DNA from: Gallionella sp. UBA6045
GTDB lineage: Bacteria > Pseudomonadota > Gammaproteobacteria > Burkholderiales > Gallionellaceae
NCBI GenBank assembly: GCA_002429165.1
Contig: DIYV01000189.1
Location: 6,780 to 26,827, forward strand
Reading direction: 5' to 3'
Length of the DNA stretch: 20,048 nucleotides
The translations under genes and the position numbers were made by a program. Position 1 is the first letter of the stretch. Every line of letters starts with the position of its first letter. The notes beneath the pieces are model-generated. The model searched no databases. It saw only the letters and a list, made by a program, of their open reading frames with translations, and was not told where the DNA came from. This document shows positions 1 through 11,015 of the stretch, piece after piece.

Positions 1-930
1 GTGGTGTTTCCCAACAGCCAGCTGATGAAAAACAAATTCCTGGTGCTGGGCCGCCGCACTGATCAGCCGGTACAGTTGCGCCGCTGGGTGTGGTTCAACG
101 TCAGTATGGACGTGGCGCCTACCCGGGTGGTCAGCATCGTCGAAAGGTCTGTCCAGGAGATCGACATCGCCAATGTTGCAAAGAACCCGCTGCCCAATTG
201 TGTGCTGATGGAGATGGACGAAAAAGGTTACGGGCGTTATGCGTTGCGCTACTGGCTGACTGATCTGGCTCCGGATGATCCCACTGACGCATCAATTCGC
301 TGGCACATCATGTCCGCCCTGCAACGCCAGGGTATCAGGCTGGCGATCGAGGAAAGAGACATTCATATCACCAAGGAAAATGAAAAGCATGAAGAGGCGT
401 TGCGCCAGCGCGAAGTAATGCTGCGCATCAAGACCCTGCGCAAGGTGGAGCTGCTTTCGCAAATGACCGACGAAGAACTCAAGACGCTCGCGGAACGTCT
501 CAAGTACATGCCGTTCGCCAAGGGCAGCGTGATTATGAGGCAGGGGGCGACCGGGCAACACTGGCTATTCATCATCATCAAAGGCGAAGCAGAGGTGTTT
601 GTCGATACGGTTGGCGGCGCAAGACGCAGTCTCAATGTCCTGTCCAAGGGCAACTTTTTCGGCGAAATGAGCCTGATGACCGGCTCGCCGCGAGTTGCCT
701 CGGTGGTAGCCAGGACCGATATCGAATGTTATCGCCTCGACAAGGAGGCATTCGAAGGAATCATGCGGGCACGTCCGGCCATCGCCGATGAGGTTTCACA
801 TATTCTCGTCATGCGCAGGTCGCAACTGGACAGCGCACTGCAAAACCTGGACGGGGAGGCTTTGCACACCGAGATTCACCATAGGCACAGCGAAGTTTTG
901 GCGACTATCAAACGTTTCTTCGGTTTGTAG
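1..930 (+). CDS. MscS-family channel with C-terminal cyclic-nucleotide-binding domain (5' partial)
   Basis: Only the last 309 residues are present; the pore-forming part lies upstream of the window, so the GTG at base 1 need not be the real start. The first residues ([10 protein letters not shown]) match the beta-domain signature of MscS small-conductance mechanosensitive channels, and the cytoplasmic mixed alpha/beta domain follows to about residue 120. A charged helix (121-146) then leads into a cNMP-binding domain at about 147-265. Its phosphate-binding cassette is clear at 219-234 (FFGEMSL, then SPRVAS), with the conserved Glu222 and Arg231 present. MscS homologues of this build are known as bacterial cyclic-nucleotide-gated (bCNG) channels of the inner membrane. 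Several respond poorly to tension, and some are gated by cAMP. Ligand and ion selectivity cannot be read here. The stop lies 35 bases before accA. Confidence 0.85.
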   Translation: MVFPNSQLMKNKFLVLGRRTDQPVQLRRWVWFNVSMDVAPTRVVSIVERSVQEIDIANVAKNPLPNCVLMEMDEKGYGRYALRYWLTDLAPDDPTDASIRWHIMSALQRQGIRLAIEERDIHITKENEKHEEALRQREVMLRIKTLRKVELLSQMTDEELKTLAERLKYMPFAKGSVIMRQGATGQHWLFIIIKGEAEVFVDTVGGARRSLNVLSKGNFFGEMSLMTGSPRVASVVARTDIECYRLDKEAFEGIMRARPAIADEVSHILVMRRSQLDSALQNLDGEALHTEIHHRHSEVLATIKRFFGL

Positions 931-965
931 TATCATTGCGCCGCGTTCAATATTGGGAACACAAC

Positions 966-1934
966 ATGAAAATATCATTTCTGGATTTTGAAGGTTCTAT
1001 AGCCGAACTGGAAGAAAAGATTGAACAACTGCGCTATATGCAGGACGATTCCGCCCTTGACATCGCGGACGAGATTTCACGCTTGTCCAAGAAGAGCGTA
1101 GCGCTGACCAAGGACGTCTATGCCAAGCTTACGCCCTGGCAAATCTCGCAGGTATCGCGCCATCCGCAGCGTCCTTATACTTTGGACTATGTCGAGGCGC
1201 TGTTCACGGATTTCGAAGAGCTGCATGGCGACCGTTCGTTTGCCGACGACAAGGCGATCGTGGGCGGACTGGCCCGATTCAACGGGCAGAGCGTGATGGT
1301 GATCGGACACCAGAAGGGCCGCGACACCAAAGAAAAGATCGTGCGCAATTTCGGCATGCCGCGCCCCGAAGGATATCGCAAGGCGATGCGCCTGATGCGG
1401 CTGGCGGAAAAATTCGGCATTCCCATCATGACCTTCATCGATACGCCCGGTGCGTATCCCGGTGTGAATGCCGAAGAGCGTGGCCAGTCCGAGGCGATCG
1501 GGCGCAATCTGTATGAGATGAGCGAATTGCGCGTGCCTATCATATGCACCGTGATTGGCGAGGGCGGCTCCGGCGGTGCGCTGGCAATTGCCGTCGGCGA
1601 CGCGCTGCTGATGCTGCAATACAGCACCTACTCGGTTATTTCACCGGAAGGCTGCGCTTCGATCCTGTGGAAAAGCGCGGAAAAAGCTTCCGATGCCGCA
1701 GAAACCCTGGGCATCACCGCGACCCGTTTGAAGGCGCTGGGCCTGGTGGACAAGATCATCAGCGAACCACTGGGCGGCGCGCATCGCGATTATGCCGCGA
1801 CCATGCAGAACGTGAAGAAAGCTTTGCAGGACGCGCTCAAGACCGCACAGGGCAAACCGACGGTCAGTCTGATACAGGATCGCTTCAATCGTCTGATGGG
1901 TTATGGCAAGTTCAAGGAAGTCGCGCTTCAGTAA
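966..1934 (+). CDS. accA: acetyl-CoA carboxylase carboxyltransferase subunit alpha
   Basis: AccA forms, with AccD, the carboxyltransferase that moves the carboxyl group from biotin-BCCP to acetyl-CoA, the committed step of fatty-acid synthesis in the cytoplasm. The 322-residue product matches the family length (E. coli 319). It starts with the typical helical N terminus ([19 protein letters not shown]). The crotonase-like core is shown by HGDRSFADD (87-95), [16 protein letters not shown] (159-174), [15 protein letters not shown] (198-212) and [12 protein letters not shown] (226-237). I chose ATG 966 because the family begins there and GGGAAC (955-960) can act as a ribosome binding site. An in-frame ATG at 936 would add ten unrelated residues. 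accA followed by tilS is common in betaproteobacteria. Confidence 0.97.
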   Translation: MKISFLDFEGSIAELEEKIEQLRYMQDDSALDIADEISRLSKKSVALTKDVYAKLTPWQISQVSRHPQRPYTLDYVEALFTDFEELHGDRSFADDKAIVGGLARFNGQSVMVIGHQKGRDTKEKIVRNFGMPRPEGYRKAMRLMRLAEKFGIPIMTFIDTPGAYPGVNAEERGQSEAIGRNLYEMSELRVPIICTVIGEGGSGGALAIAVGDALLMLQYSTYSVISPEGCASILWKSAEKASDAAETLGITATRLKALGLVDKIISEPLGGAHRDYAATMQNVKKALQDALKTAQGKPTVSLIQDRFNRLMGYGKFKEVALQ

Positions 1935-1951
1935 GAAAATAATCATCCGTG

Positions 1952-1972
1952 ATTCCGGGCCCGACCCGGAAT
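1952..1972. repeat. perfect inverted repeat between accA and tilS
   Basis: ATTCCGGG (1952-1959) and CCCGGAAT (1965-1972) form an 8-bp perfect stem with the 5-base loop CCCGA, 17 bases after the accA stop. No T-run follows, so it is not a standard intrinsic terminator. The surrounding GTGATTCCGGG...CCCGGAATGACG resembles the ends of widespread REP-like palindromes. It could stabilise the accA 3' end or be a dispersed-repeat relic. Confidence 0.6.
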
Positions 1973-1992
1973 GACGTTCCTCGGGCTAGTTC

Positions 1993-4405
<2,413 letters not shown>

Positions 4406-4423
4406 CGATTGAGTAAGTCATTG

Positions 4424-4446
4424 AACCCGGCACTGCCGGGTTTTTT
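4424..4446 (+). terminator. intrinsic terminator between dctP and dctQ
   Basis: AACCCGG (4424-4430), loop CACTG and CCGGGTT (4436-4442) form a 7-bp stem, followed by a run of six T (4441-4446). It lies after the dctP stop and only 12 bases before dctQ. It is therefore inside the operon and is likely to give partial termination. Confidence 0.8.
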
Positions 4447-4458
4447 GCTGGGGGTGTC

Positions 4459-4986
4459 ATGAAATTTCTCAAGCGGCTGGACGCGTGGCTTATTGCCCTC
4501 CTGCTCGCAGCAATGACGCTGCTGACTTTTGTGCAAGTTGTATTGCGTTATGTCTTTGACTCCGGTTTCACCTGGGCGCTGCAACTGAACACGGTGATGT
4601 TCGCCTTCATGATCTTCATCGGGATATCCTATGGGGTCAGGGTTGGGGCGCACATCGGAGTGGATGCAGTAGTCAAGATGTTGCCGCCCAAACCGCGCCG
4701 CATCACATCGATTTTGGCCGTGCTGCTCTGCCTGCTTTATGCGGGCCTGGTGATCTACGGTTCGATGATCTATGTGTTGAAGATGAAATCGGTAGGCATA
4801 GAGATGGACGACTTGCCGATCAAGATATGGATCGCGCGAGCCGTTCTGCCGATTGGATTTGCGTTGCTGGCACTGCGTTTTTTGCCGGTACTGTTCAATC
4901 TGGTGACCGGCAAATCAGATCGCTTGCATCTTGCTGATGAGGTGGAAGAGGCGCTCAAATTGAAGGCGATGGAGGAAAACAAGTGA
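4459..4986 (+). CDS. dctQ: TRAP transporter small permease, DctQ family
   Basis: This is the small integral-membrane subunit that pairs with DctM in the inner membrane. The 175 residues fit the family. Four hydrophobic segments are visible at about 10-32, 42-60, 83-106 and 125-147. The DctQ signature VLRYVFDSGFTWALQL...GISYGVRVGAHIGVD lies in the first half. A charged tail ([16 protein letters not shown]) follows the last membrane segment. Start ATG 4459 has a G-rich stretch (GGGGGTG, about 4450-4456) as ribosome binding site. The TGA stop overlaps the GTG start of dctM by four bases (GTGA), showing translational coupling. Confidence 0.92.
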   Translation: MKFLKRLDAWLIALLLAAMTLLTFVQVVLRYVFDSGFTWALQLNTVMFAFMIFIGISYGVRVGAHIGVDAVVKMLPPKPRRITSILAVLLCLLYAGLVIYGSMIYVLKMKSVGIEMDDLPIKIWIARAVLPIGFALLALRFLPVLFNLVTGKSDRLHLADEVEEALKLKAMEENK

Positions 4987-6263
4987 ACACCCTGTTCCTC
5001 TTCAGCTGTCTGTTCTTCTGCATGTTGATCGGCATGCCTATCGCCATCAGCCTCGGACTGTCCAGTCTGCTGACCATCGTGTTCTTTGCCCAGGACTCGC
5101 TGGCATCGCTGTCCGTCAAGATGTATGACACCAGTGAACAGTATACCCTGCTGGCGATTCCGTTCTTCATACTGGCCGGCGCACTGATGTCCACCGGAGG
5201 GGTCGCCAAGCGCATGGTCGATTTTGCGATCGCCGCGGTAGGCCATTTGCGCGGCGGGCTGGCCATTGCATCCATCCTTGCCTGCATGCTGTTTGCCGCA
5301 GTGTCCGGGTCGAGTCCGGCCACGGTAGTAGCTGTCGGCACCATCGTCATCGCCGGCATGGTGCGCAGCGGTTATCCGCAGGAGTTCGCCGCCGGGGTGA
5401 TCTGCAATGCCGGCACGCTGGGCATCCTGATTCCGCCCTCCATCGTGATGGTGGTGTATGCGGCCGTGACGAATGTGTCGGTGGGCCGGATGTTCATGGC
5501 GGGCGTGATCCCGGGGATCCTGCTGGGCCTGATGCTGATGTTGGCAGTGCATTGGCGAGTGAAGAAGCTGAACTTGCCGATAACTCCCCGTGCAAGTCTC
5601 GGTGAGGTGTTTTCGAAATTCAGGAAGTCGATGTGGGGCCTGGCCTTGCTGGTCATCATCATGGGCGGGATCTACGGAGGGGTGTTCACGCCGACAGAGG
5701 CGGCAGCCGTATCGGCCGTATATGCGGTTTTCGTCACGTTATTCATCTACCGGGATTTGAAATTCCACCAGTTGCCCCAGGTGTTTGTGGATGCCAGTCG
5801 CACCACGGTGATGCTGATGTTCATCATCGCCAACGCGATGCTGTTCGCCCACGTGTTGACCACCGAGCGCATTCCGCAAACCATTGCCGAACATATTGTC
5901 GCGATCGGCATGGCACCGTGGATGTTCCTGCTGGTGGTGAACATTATTCTGCTGATCGCGGGTAATTTCATGGAGCCAACCGGCATCATTCTGATCCTCG
6001 CGCCGATCTTTTTTCCGATCGCGATGCATTTGGGTATCGACCCGATACATCTCGGTATCATCATGGTGGTGAATATGGAGATCGGCATGGTCACGCCGCC
6101 GGTGGGGCTCAATCTGTTCGTGACCAGCGGCATCACCGGCATGAGTATCGTGCAGGTAACCCGGGCGGCCTTGCCCTGGCTGATGGTGCTGCTGGTTTTC
6201 CTCGTCATTATCACCTATATACCGCAAATCACGCTGTTTCTGCCCAATCTGCTGTTCAACTAA
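4983..6263 (+). CDS. dctM: TRAP transporter large permease, DctM family
   Basis: This is the large membrane subunit that catalyses Na+- or H+-driven solute import together with DctQ. The 426 residues are almost wholly hydrophobic, with about a dozen membrane segments, and match the family length. Conserved DctM motifs are [68 protein letters not shown] and [15 protein letters not shown]. The GTG start overlaps the dctQ stop. No terminator with a T-run was seen after the stop; an imperfect TCCGGG/CCCGGA pair (6271-6276 and 6293-6298) is the only structure there. Confidence 0.95.
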   Translation: MNTLFLFSCLFFCMLIGMPIAISLGLSSLLTIVFFAQDSLASLSVKMYDTSEQYTLLAIPFFILAGALMSTGGVAKRMVDFAIAAVGHLRGGLAIASILACMLFAAVSGSSPATVVAVGTIVIAGMVRSGYPQEFAAGVICNAGTLGILIPPSIVMVVYAAVTNVSVGRMFMAGVIPGILLGLMLMLAVHWRVKKLNLPITPRASLGEVFSKFRKSMWGLALLVIIMGGIYGGVFTPTEAAAVSAVYAVFVTLFIYRDLKFHQLPQVFVDASRTTVMLMFIIANAMLFAHVLTTERIPQTIAEHIVAIGMAPWMFLLVVNIILLIAGNFMEPTGIILILAPIFFPIAMHLGIDPIHLGIIMVVNMEIGMVTPPVGLNLFVTSGITGMSIVQVTRAALPWLMVLLVFLVIITYIPQITLFLPNLLFN

Positions 6264-6359
6264 ATCGGTTTCCGGGATTTTGGGTTGGGAAGCCCGGATT
6301 CGCCACCAAAATCGCTACTTGAGGGTCATTGCCGGCGCACAACAACACCTGCACCTGCT

Positions 6360-6388
6360 GCGACAGCGCGTGCAAAGCCTGTTAGAAT
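6360..6388 (+). promoter_or_regulatory. predicted sigma-70 promoter of ndk
   Basis: GCGACA (6360-6365) and TAGAAT (6383-6388) are separated by 17 bases and match the -35/-10 consensus at 4 and 5 of 6 positions. They lie about 50 bases upstream of the ndk start, in the 175-base gap that separates the TRAP genes from the ndk-der block. Confidence 0.45.
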
Positions 6389-6438
6389 CACGCCCTTGTA
6401 ATTTTCGATCAACTTTAATTCTGTTTGGAGAAAGAAGC

Positions 6439-6864
6439 ATGGCTGTAGAACGTACCCTGTCGATTATCAAACCCGATGCAGTTGCCAAGAATGTCATCGG
6501 CCAGATTTACACCCGTTTCGAGAATGCCGGGTTGAAAATCATCGCTGCGCAGATGCGCCACCTGACCCGTGCCGAGGCGGAAGGCTTCTATGACGTGCAT
6601 CGCGCCCGCCCGTTCTTCAAGGACCTGGTGGAGTTCATGATCTCCGGCCCGGTGATGATCCAGGTGCTGGAAGGCGAGGGCGCGGTTCTGAAGAACCGTG
6701 ACCTGATGGGCGCGACCGATCCGAAGAAGGCCGATAAAGGCACCATCCGTGCCGACTTCGCGGACAGCATTGATGCCAATGCAGTGCATGGTTCGGATTC
6801 CGCAGAAAACGCGGCTAACGAGATTGCATATTTCTTTCCGAAGAAGAATATTCATTCACGCTAA
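6439..6864 (+). CDS. ndk: nucleoside diphosphate kinase
   Basis: Ndk transfers the gamma-phosphate from ATP to NDPs through a phosphohistidine, balancing cytoplasmic (d)NTP pools. The 141-residue protein has the usual length (E. coli 143). It contains SIIKPDAV with Lys11, [33 protein letters not shown] and the active-site NAVHGSDS with His117. Start ATG 6439 is preceded by GGAG (6427-6430). The open frame extends 53 codons upstream, but those residues do not fit the family. ndk followed by rlmN is the order also known from E. coli. The next start lies 9 bases after the stop. Confidence 0.97.
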   Translation: MAVERTLSIIKPDAVAKNVIGQIYTRFENAGLKIIAAQMRHLTRAEAEGFYDVHRARPFFKDLVEFMISGPVMIQVLEGEGAVLKNRDLMGATDPKKADKGTIRADFADSIDANAVHGSDSAENAANEIAYFFPKKNIHSR

Positions 6865-6873
6865 GAGTTAAAG

Positions 6874-7956
6874 ATGCAGCAAAACCTCCTCGACTTTGAT
6901 GCTCACGCACTTGCCGGCTATTTCACTGAAATGGGCGAGAAGCCGTTTCGTGCGCGCCAGTTGATGCGCTGGATCTACAGGGTCGGGGAGAGCGATTTCG
7001 CGGCGATGACCGATATCGCTGCAAGTTTGCGCGACAAGCTCGCGCAATGCGCCTGCATTACCCCGCCTGAGGTGATGCGCGAAGAATTATCCGGCGACGG
7101 TACTCGCAAGTGGCTGCTGAATGTCGGCACAGGAAATGCCGTGGAAGCAGTGTACATTCCCGAAGAGACGCGAGGAACCTTGTGCATTTCCAGCCAGGCG
7201 GGCTGCGCACTGAACTGTTCTTTCTGCTCGACCGGCAAGCAGGGTTTCAACCGCAACCTCAGCGTGGCCGAGATCATCGGCCAGTTGTGGTGGGCGAATC
7301 ATCAGCTTGGCAAGGATGCCGATGGCAACTGGAAGATCAGCAATGTGGTAATGATGGGCATGGGTGAGCCGTTGCTGAATTTCGACAACACGGTGGGCGC
7401 GCTGCGATTGATGCTGGACGACCATGCTTATGGGCTGTCACGCCGGCGTGTGACGGTCTCCACTTCAGGTATCGTGCCAGCGATGGACAGATTGCGCGAA
7501 GAATGCCCGGTAGCCCTGGCGGTTTCACTGCATGCGCCGAATGACAAACTGCGCGACGAACTGGTGCCGATCAACCAGAAGTATCCGCTCAAGGAATTAC
7601 TGGCTGCCTGTCAGCGCTATCTTGAACGCGCGCCGCGCGATTTCATCACCTTTGAATATGTGATGCTGGAAGGTGTGAATGATTCGGTGCAACAGGCGCA
7701 TGAGCTGGTGAAGCTGGTGCGCGACACGCCCTGCAAGTTCAACCTGATCCCGTTCAATCCGTTTCCGCAGACCCATTATCGCCGCTCAAGACCTGAGGCG
7801 ATCCTGCGTTTCCGCGATGTGCTGATGCAGGCAGGTATCGTGACCACCACGCGCAAGACCCGCGGTGATGATATCGCCGCGGCGTGCGGACAGCTGGCCG
7901 GACAGGTTCAGGATAAAACCAAGCGAACCCTGCAACGCTCTGTCGGGGTTGTGTAA
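6874..7956 (+). CDS. rlmN: dual-specificity 23S rRNA A2503 / tRNA A37 methyltransferase, radical SAM
   Basis: RlmN adds a C2 methyl group to A2503 of 23S rRNA and A37 of some tRNAs by radical-SAM chemistry. The 360-residue product (E. coli 384) has the cluster motif CALNCSFC (Cys111, Cys115, Cys118). It keeps the two further catalytic cysteines, Cys104 in LCISSQ and Cys338 in AAACGQLAG, the latter being the methyl-carrying residue. [22 protein letters not shown] and VSTSGIVP are further family signatures. The methyltransferase Cys pair separates it from inactive homologues. The start follows GAG (6865-6867). Confidence 0.97.
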   Translation: MQQNLLDFDAHALAGYFTEMGEKPFRARQLMRWIYRVGESDFAAMTDIAASLRDKLAQCACITPPEVMREELSGDGTRKWLLNVGTGNAVEAVYIPEETRGTLCISSQAGCALNCSFCSTGKQGFNRNLSVAEIIGQLWWANHQLGKDADGNWKISNVVMMGMGEPLLNFDNTVGALRLMLDDHAYGLSRRRVTVSTSGIVPAMDRLREECPVALAVSLHAPNDKLRDELVPINQKYPLKELLAACQRYLERAPRDFITFEYVMLEGVNDSVQQAHELVKLVRDTPCKFNLIPFNPFPQTHYRRSRPEAILRFRDVLMQAGIVTTTRKTRGDDIAAACGQLAGQVQDKTKRTLQRSVGVV

Positions 7957-7976
7957 ATGAATAGACGAGGTGCACT

Positions 7977-8717
7977 GTGAACAGATTGATCGTCATGTTT
8001 CTTTCGCTGGCCTTGCTGGCAGCCTGCAGCACGACTTCCGACAATTCGCAAGGCTTCAAAAGTGCCAAAGTGCATACCGAATTGGCGGGCCTGTACTATC
8101 AACGCGGTCAGCTCGGCATCGCGCTGGATGAACTGAAAAATGCGATGAATGGCGACAGCGACTATGCGCCGGCATACAACGTGCGCGGTTTGGTGAATAT
8201 GGCACTGCGCGAGGACAAGAATGCCGAGGAGGATTTCAAGCATAGCCTTGATCTCGACGACACGAACTCCGATACACATAACAACTATGGCTGGTTCCTG
8301 TGTCAGCATGACAGGGCAAAGGAAGCGATTCCACAGTTCATGGCGGCATTGAAAAATCCTCTGTATACGACCCCCGGCCTTGCCTATCTGAATGCCGGCC
8401 TGTGTTCCAGAAAAGCAGGCAACATCAAGGATGCCGAGGATTTTCTGCAAAAGGCGCTGCAGGTGCAGCCCGGATCGACGCAGGCACTGTTTGCTCTGGC
8501 AGATTTGAGCTTCTCCAATGCCGATTACTTTTCAGCCAAAAAATATTTTGCGGATCTCTCGCAAAAATCCGACAATCTGACAGCGGAGCAACTTTGGCTG
8601 GGTGTAAGGATCAATCGCAAGATTGGCGATCGCAACTCGGAAGCCAGTTATGCCACGCAATTGCGCAATCGATTTCCCGATGCGCGTGAAACTCAAATGC
8701 TGATACATGGTGAATAA
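7977..8717 (+). CDS. pilF: type IV pilus biogenesis/stability lipoprotein, TPR family (PilF/PilW)
   Basis: PilF is the outer-membrane pilotin-type lipoprotein needed to assemble the PilQ secretin and stable type IV pili. The 246-residue product has a lipoprotein signal peptide with lipobox LAAC, the lipidated Cys being residue 17. Tandem tetratricopeptide repeats follow (KVHTELAGLYYQRGQLGIALDELKNAM, APAYNVRGLVNMAL, TPGLAYLNAGLCSRKAGNIKDAEDFLQKAL and others). Conserved family features are HNNYGWFLC and LYTTPGLAYLNAG. GTG 7977 has a CGAGG site (7966-7970) at good spacing. The TAA stop shares its last base with the ATG of the next gene. The position between rlmN and the rodZ-like gene is the standard proteobacterial one. 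Confidence 0.92.
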   Translation: MNRLIVMFLSLALLAACSTTSDNSQGFKSAKVHTELAGLYYQRGQLGIALDELKNAMNGDSDYAPAYNVRGLVNMALREDKNAEEDFKHSLDLDDTNSDTHNNYGWFLCQHDRAKEAIPQFMAALKNPLYTTPGLAYLNAGLCSRKAGNIKDAEDFLQKALQVQPGSTQALFALADLSFSNADYFSAKKYFADLSQKSDNLTAEQLWLGVRINRKIGDRNSEASYATQLRNRFPDARETQMLIHGE

Positions 8718-9688
8718 TGGAACAGCTTCCGGAAAATAATACAGGGCAGGACAATCCTTCCGCCGCAATACCCCAGACCTCGCTGGGGTCCATGTTGCGC
8801 GAAGCGCGCGAACAACTTGGTTTGAGCATTGCGGATGTGGTTGCACAGACCAAGTTCGCGCCTCGTCAAATCGAGGCTCTTGAAGCGAACGATTTCAAGA
8901 ATCTGCCCGAAACCGCATTCCTGCGCGGTTTTGTTCGCAGTTATGCCAAGATTTTGAAAGTCGACGCAGAGATTTTGTTGGCGGCTCTTCCGCAGGCAAA
9001 AGCACCGGCAGCAGAATTGATACCGGCATCGGTCGGCGTGCCGTTCCCAAGCGAATATTCTGCGCAAAAAAATCTGATCCTGTTGGGTGCTGCATTGCTG
9101 ATGGCCGTGATTGTGGCGGGATTTGCGGTGTGGCATTTCATGGCTCCGCTTAAGCAAGCCAAAGTTGTGAAGGTTGAAACGCCGGTTTCCTTGCCCGCAG
9201 AAATGCCAGTAGTCCCGGCTCCGCCTGTCGCGCACGACAGAAAAATTGAGCCCGCCATTCCCGACGAACCGAAACGGCGAGCTTCGGTAGATGCTGAAAA
9301 ACCTGCTCCACGAAAAGAGAAGGCTGCGCCTGCTGAAGTGATAACGCCGGCACAGTCGGGAGTTCCAGCAAAGCATAAAAGCACCGTGATAAAAACTGCA
9401 CCTGCCAGCGGCATAGCGGCCATCCGCATGGAAGCATCGGGAAAAACCGCCTCGCTGCATCTGGTGTTCGATGAAGAATCATGGACTGAAATTACGGACG
9501 GGGACGGAAAAATGATTTCATCGCAGATCAATCCACCCGGCAGTGAATTGAATATCAAAGGGCAAATGCCGCTGTCGCTGGTAATCGGTCATGCCCTTGC
9601 GACGCATTTATACAAGGACGGCAAGCCGATCGATTTGGCGCCATATTCCAACTCTTCGAGCGAAGTGGCGCGGATTACGCTGGAGTGA
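8717..9688 (+). CDS. rodZ: RodZ-like helix-turn-helix membrane protein
   Basis: RodZ links the MreB cytoskeleton to the inner membrane and helps set rod shape. The 323 residues show the RodZ domain order: an N-terminal cytoplasmic HTH_25-type domain (about 22-90, [22 protein letters not shown]), one membrane segment (about 119-140), a long Pro/Ala/Lys-rich periplasmic linker (about 145-235) and a C-terminal DUF4115-type beta domain (about 240-323, with [19 protein letters not shown]). E. coli RodZ has 337 residues. The start overlaps the pilF stop (TAATG), and the TGA stop overlaps the GTG start of ispG, so the three genes are tightly coupled. In E. coli the same gene lies just before ispG. 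Confidence 0.88.
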   Translation: MEQLPENNTGQDNPSAAIPQTSLGSMLREAREQLGLSIADVVAQTKFAPRQIEALEANDFKNLPETAFLRGFVRSYAKILKVDAEILLAALPQAKAPAAELIPASVGVPFPSEYSAQKNLILLGAALLMAVIVAGFAVWHFMAPLKQAKVVKVETPVSLPAEMPVVPAPPVAHDRKIEPAIPDEPKRRASVDAEKPAPRKEKAAPAEVITPAQSGVPAKHKSTVIKTAPASGIAAIRMEASGKTASLHLVFDEESWTEITDGDGKMISSQINPPGSELNIKGQMPLSLVIGHALATHLYKDGKPIDLAPYSNSSSEVARITLE

Positions 9689-11013
9689 GTATGGGCTCGA
9701 CCATTATTAAACGCCGCCCGTCGCAACGGGTGCTGGTCGGCAAGGTCATGCTGGGAGGCGGTGCGCCAGTCGTGGTGCAATCCATGACCAATACCGATAC
9801 GGCCGATGTCGAATCCACCACGCAGCAGGTCTTTGAGTTGGCCAAGGCCGGTTCGGAACTGGTGCGCATCACCGTCAACACCCCCGAAGCAGCGGCACAG
9901 GTGGCAAATATACGCTTACGCCTGGATGGCATGGGTTGCGATGTACCGCTGGTGGGCGACTTCCATTACAACGGCCATCGCCTGCTCACCGAGTTCCCCG
10001 ATTGCGCGCAGGCTTTGGCGAAATACCGCATCAACCCGGGCAACGTCGGCCGCAACCGCAAGGAAGACGACCCGTTCACGATGATGATCGAAACGGCGAT
10101 CCGCTATGGCAAGCCGGTGCGTATCGGGGTGAACTGGGGCAGTCTCGATCAGAATCTGGTTGTGCGCATGATGGACGAGAATTCGCGCCTGGACCAACCC
10201 AGGAAAGCCAATGAAGTGACCCGCGCCGCCCTGATCGCTTCGGCACTGGAGAGTGCGCAGCGTGCTGAAAAGTTGGGCATGGCGCATAACCGTATCGTGC
10301 TGTCCTGCAAGGTCAGCGAGGTGCAGGATCTGATCGCGGTGTACCGTGCCCTTTCAATACAGTGCGACTATGCGCTGCATCTGGGTTTGACAGAAGCGGG
10401 TATGGGTTCCAAGGGCATCGTCGCCTCGACCGCCGCGCTGGCGATACTGTTGCAGGAAGGTATAGGCGACACCATCCGTATTTCACTTACTCCCGAGCCG
10501 GGCGGCGATCGCACCCAGGAAGTACTGGTCGGGCAGGAGATATTGCAGACTTTGGGGATGCGCGCATTTGCGCCGATGGTGACGGCATGCCCCGGTTGCG
10601 GACGCACCACCAGCAGTTTTTTTCAGGAATTGGCGCAGAGCATTCAGACCCATTTGCGCATGCAGATGCCGCTGTGGCGCGAACAGTATGAAGGCGTGGA
10701 GAACATGACCGTGGCGGTGATGGGCTGTGTGGTCAACGGACCGGGCGAAAGCAAGCTGGCGAACATCGGCATCAGCCTGCCCGGAACCGGCGAGAGTCCC
10801 GCCGCGCCGGTCTATATCGACGGTGAAAAAGCCATGACCCTGCGCGGTGACAATATCGCCGGGGAATTCACTGGCATCGTCGATGAGTATGTTGCGCGAA
10901 AATACGTGAAACGAAACCCCCCTCAGTCCCCCCTTGTCAGGGGGGAGGCAAATAGCTGCTCCCCTGACAAGGGGAGGTTGGGAGGGGTTGGCGTCATCGA
11001 ACTTAGAAAATAA
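9685..11013 (+). CDS. ispG: 4-hydroxy-3-methylbut-2-en-1-yl diphosphate synthase (flavodoxin), with repeat-derived C-terminal insert
   Basis: IspG (GcpE) is the [4Fe-4S] enzyme that reduces MEcPP to HMBPP in the MEP isoprenoid pathway. The N-terminal TIM barrel is clear ([36 protein letters not shown]). The cluster ligands are Cys302 and Cys305 in CPGCGR and Cys348 in GCVVNGPGE, with Glu355 as the fourth ligand. At 442 residues it is longer than E. coli IspG (372). Part of the excess is residues 411-435, encoded by a 75-bp G/C-run palindromic repeat (10915-10989) sitting in frame just before the last seven residues. The catalytic residues lie upstream and should be unaffected. GTG 9685 overlaps the rodZ stop; ATG 9691 is an alternative start. 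Confidence 0.96.
   Translation: MSMGSTIIKRRPSQRVLVGKVMLGGGAPVVVQSMTNTDTADVESTTQQVFELAKAGSELVRITVNTPEAAAQVANIRLRLDGMGCDVPLVGDFHYNGHRLLTEFPDCAQALAKYRINPGNVGRNRKEDDPFTMMIETAIRYGKPVRIGVNWGSLDQNLVVRMMDENSRLDQPRKANEVTRAALIASALESAQRAEKLGMAHNRIVLSCKVSEVQDLIAVYRALSIQCDYALHLGLTEAGMGSKGIVASTAALAILLQEGIGDTIRISLTPEPGGDRTQEVLVGQEILQTLGMRAFAPMVTACPGCGRTTSSFFQELAQSIQTHLRMQMPLWREQYEGVENMTVAVMGCVVNGPGESKLANIGISLPGTGESPAAPVYIDGEKAMTLRGDNIAGEFTGIVDEYVARKYVKRNPPQSPLVRGEANSCSPDKGRLGGVGVIELRK
10915..10989. repeat. palindromic G/C-run repeat inside ispG
   Basis: The left arm (10915-10947, AACCCCCC...TTGTCAGGGGGGAG) and the right arm (10959-10989, CTCCCCTGACAAGGGG...GGGGTT) are inverted copies with a few indels around an 11-base loop. 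Each arm can also fold on itself (CCCCC-TTGTCA-GGGGG). The element is 75 bp, so it keeps the reading frame, and it codes for ispG residues 411-435. It resembles the intergenic repeat at 15742-15841 (shared AAGGGG.AGGTTGGG.AGGGG). Confidence 0.8.
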
Positions 11014-11015
11014 TC

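Noticed and set aside
6280..6438. Upstream in-frame extension of ndk by 53 codons
   Set aside because: Ndk proteins start at the residues encoded from 6439; the extension covers the predicted promoter and has no family similarity.
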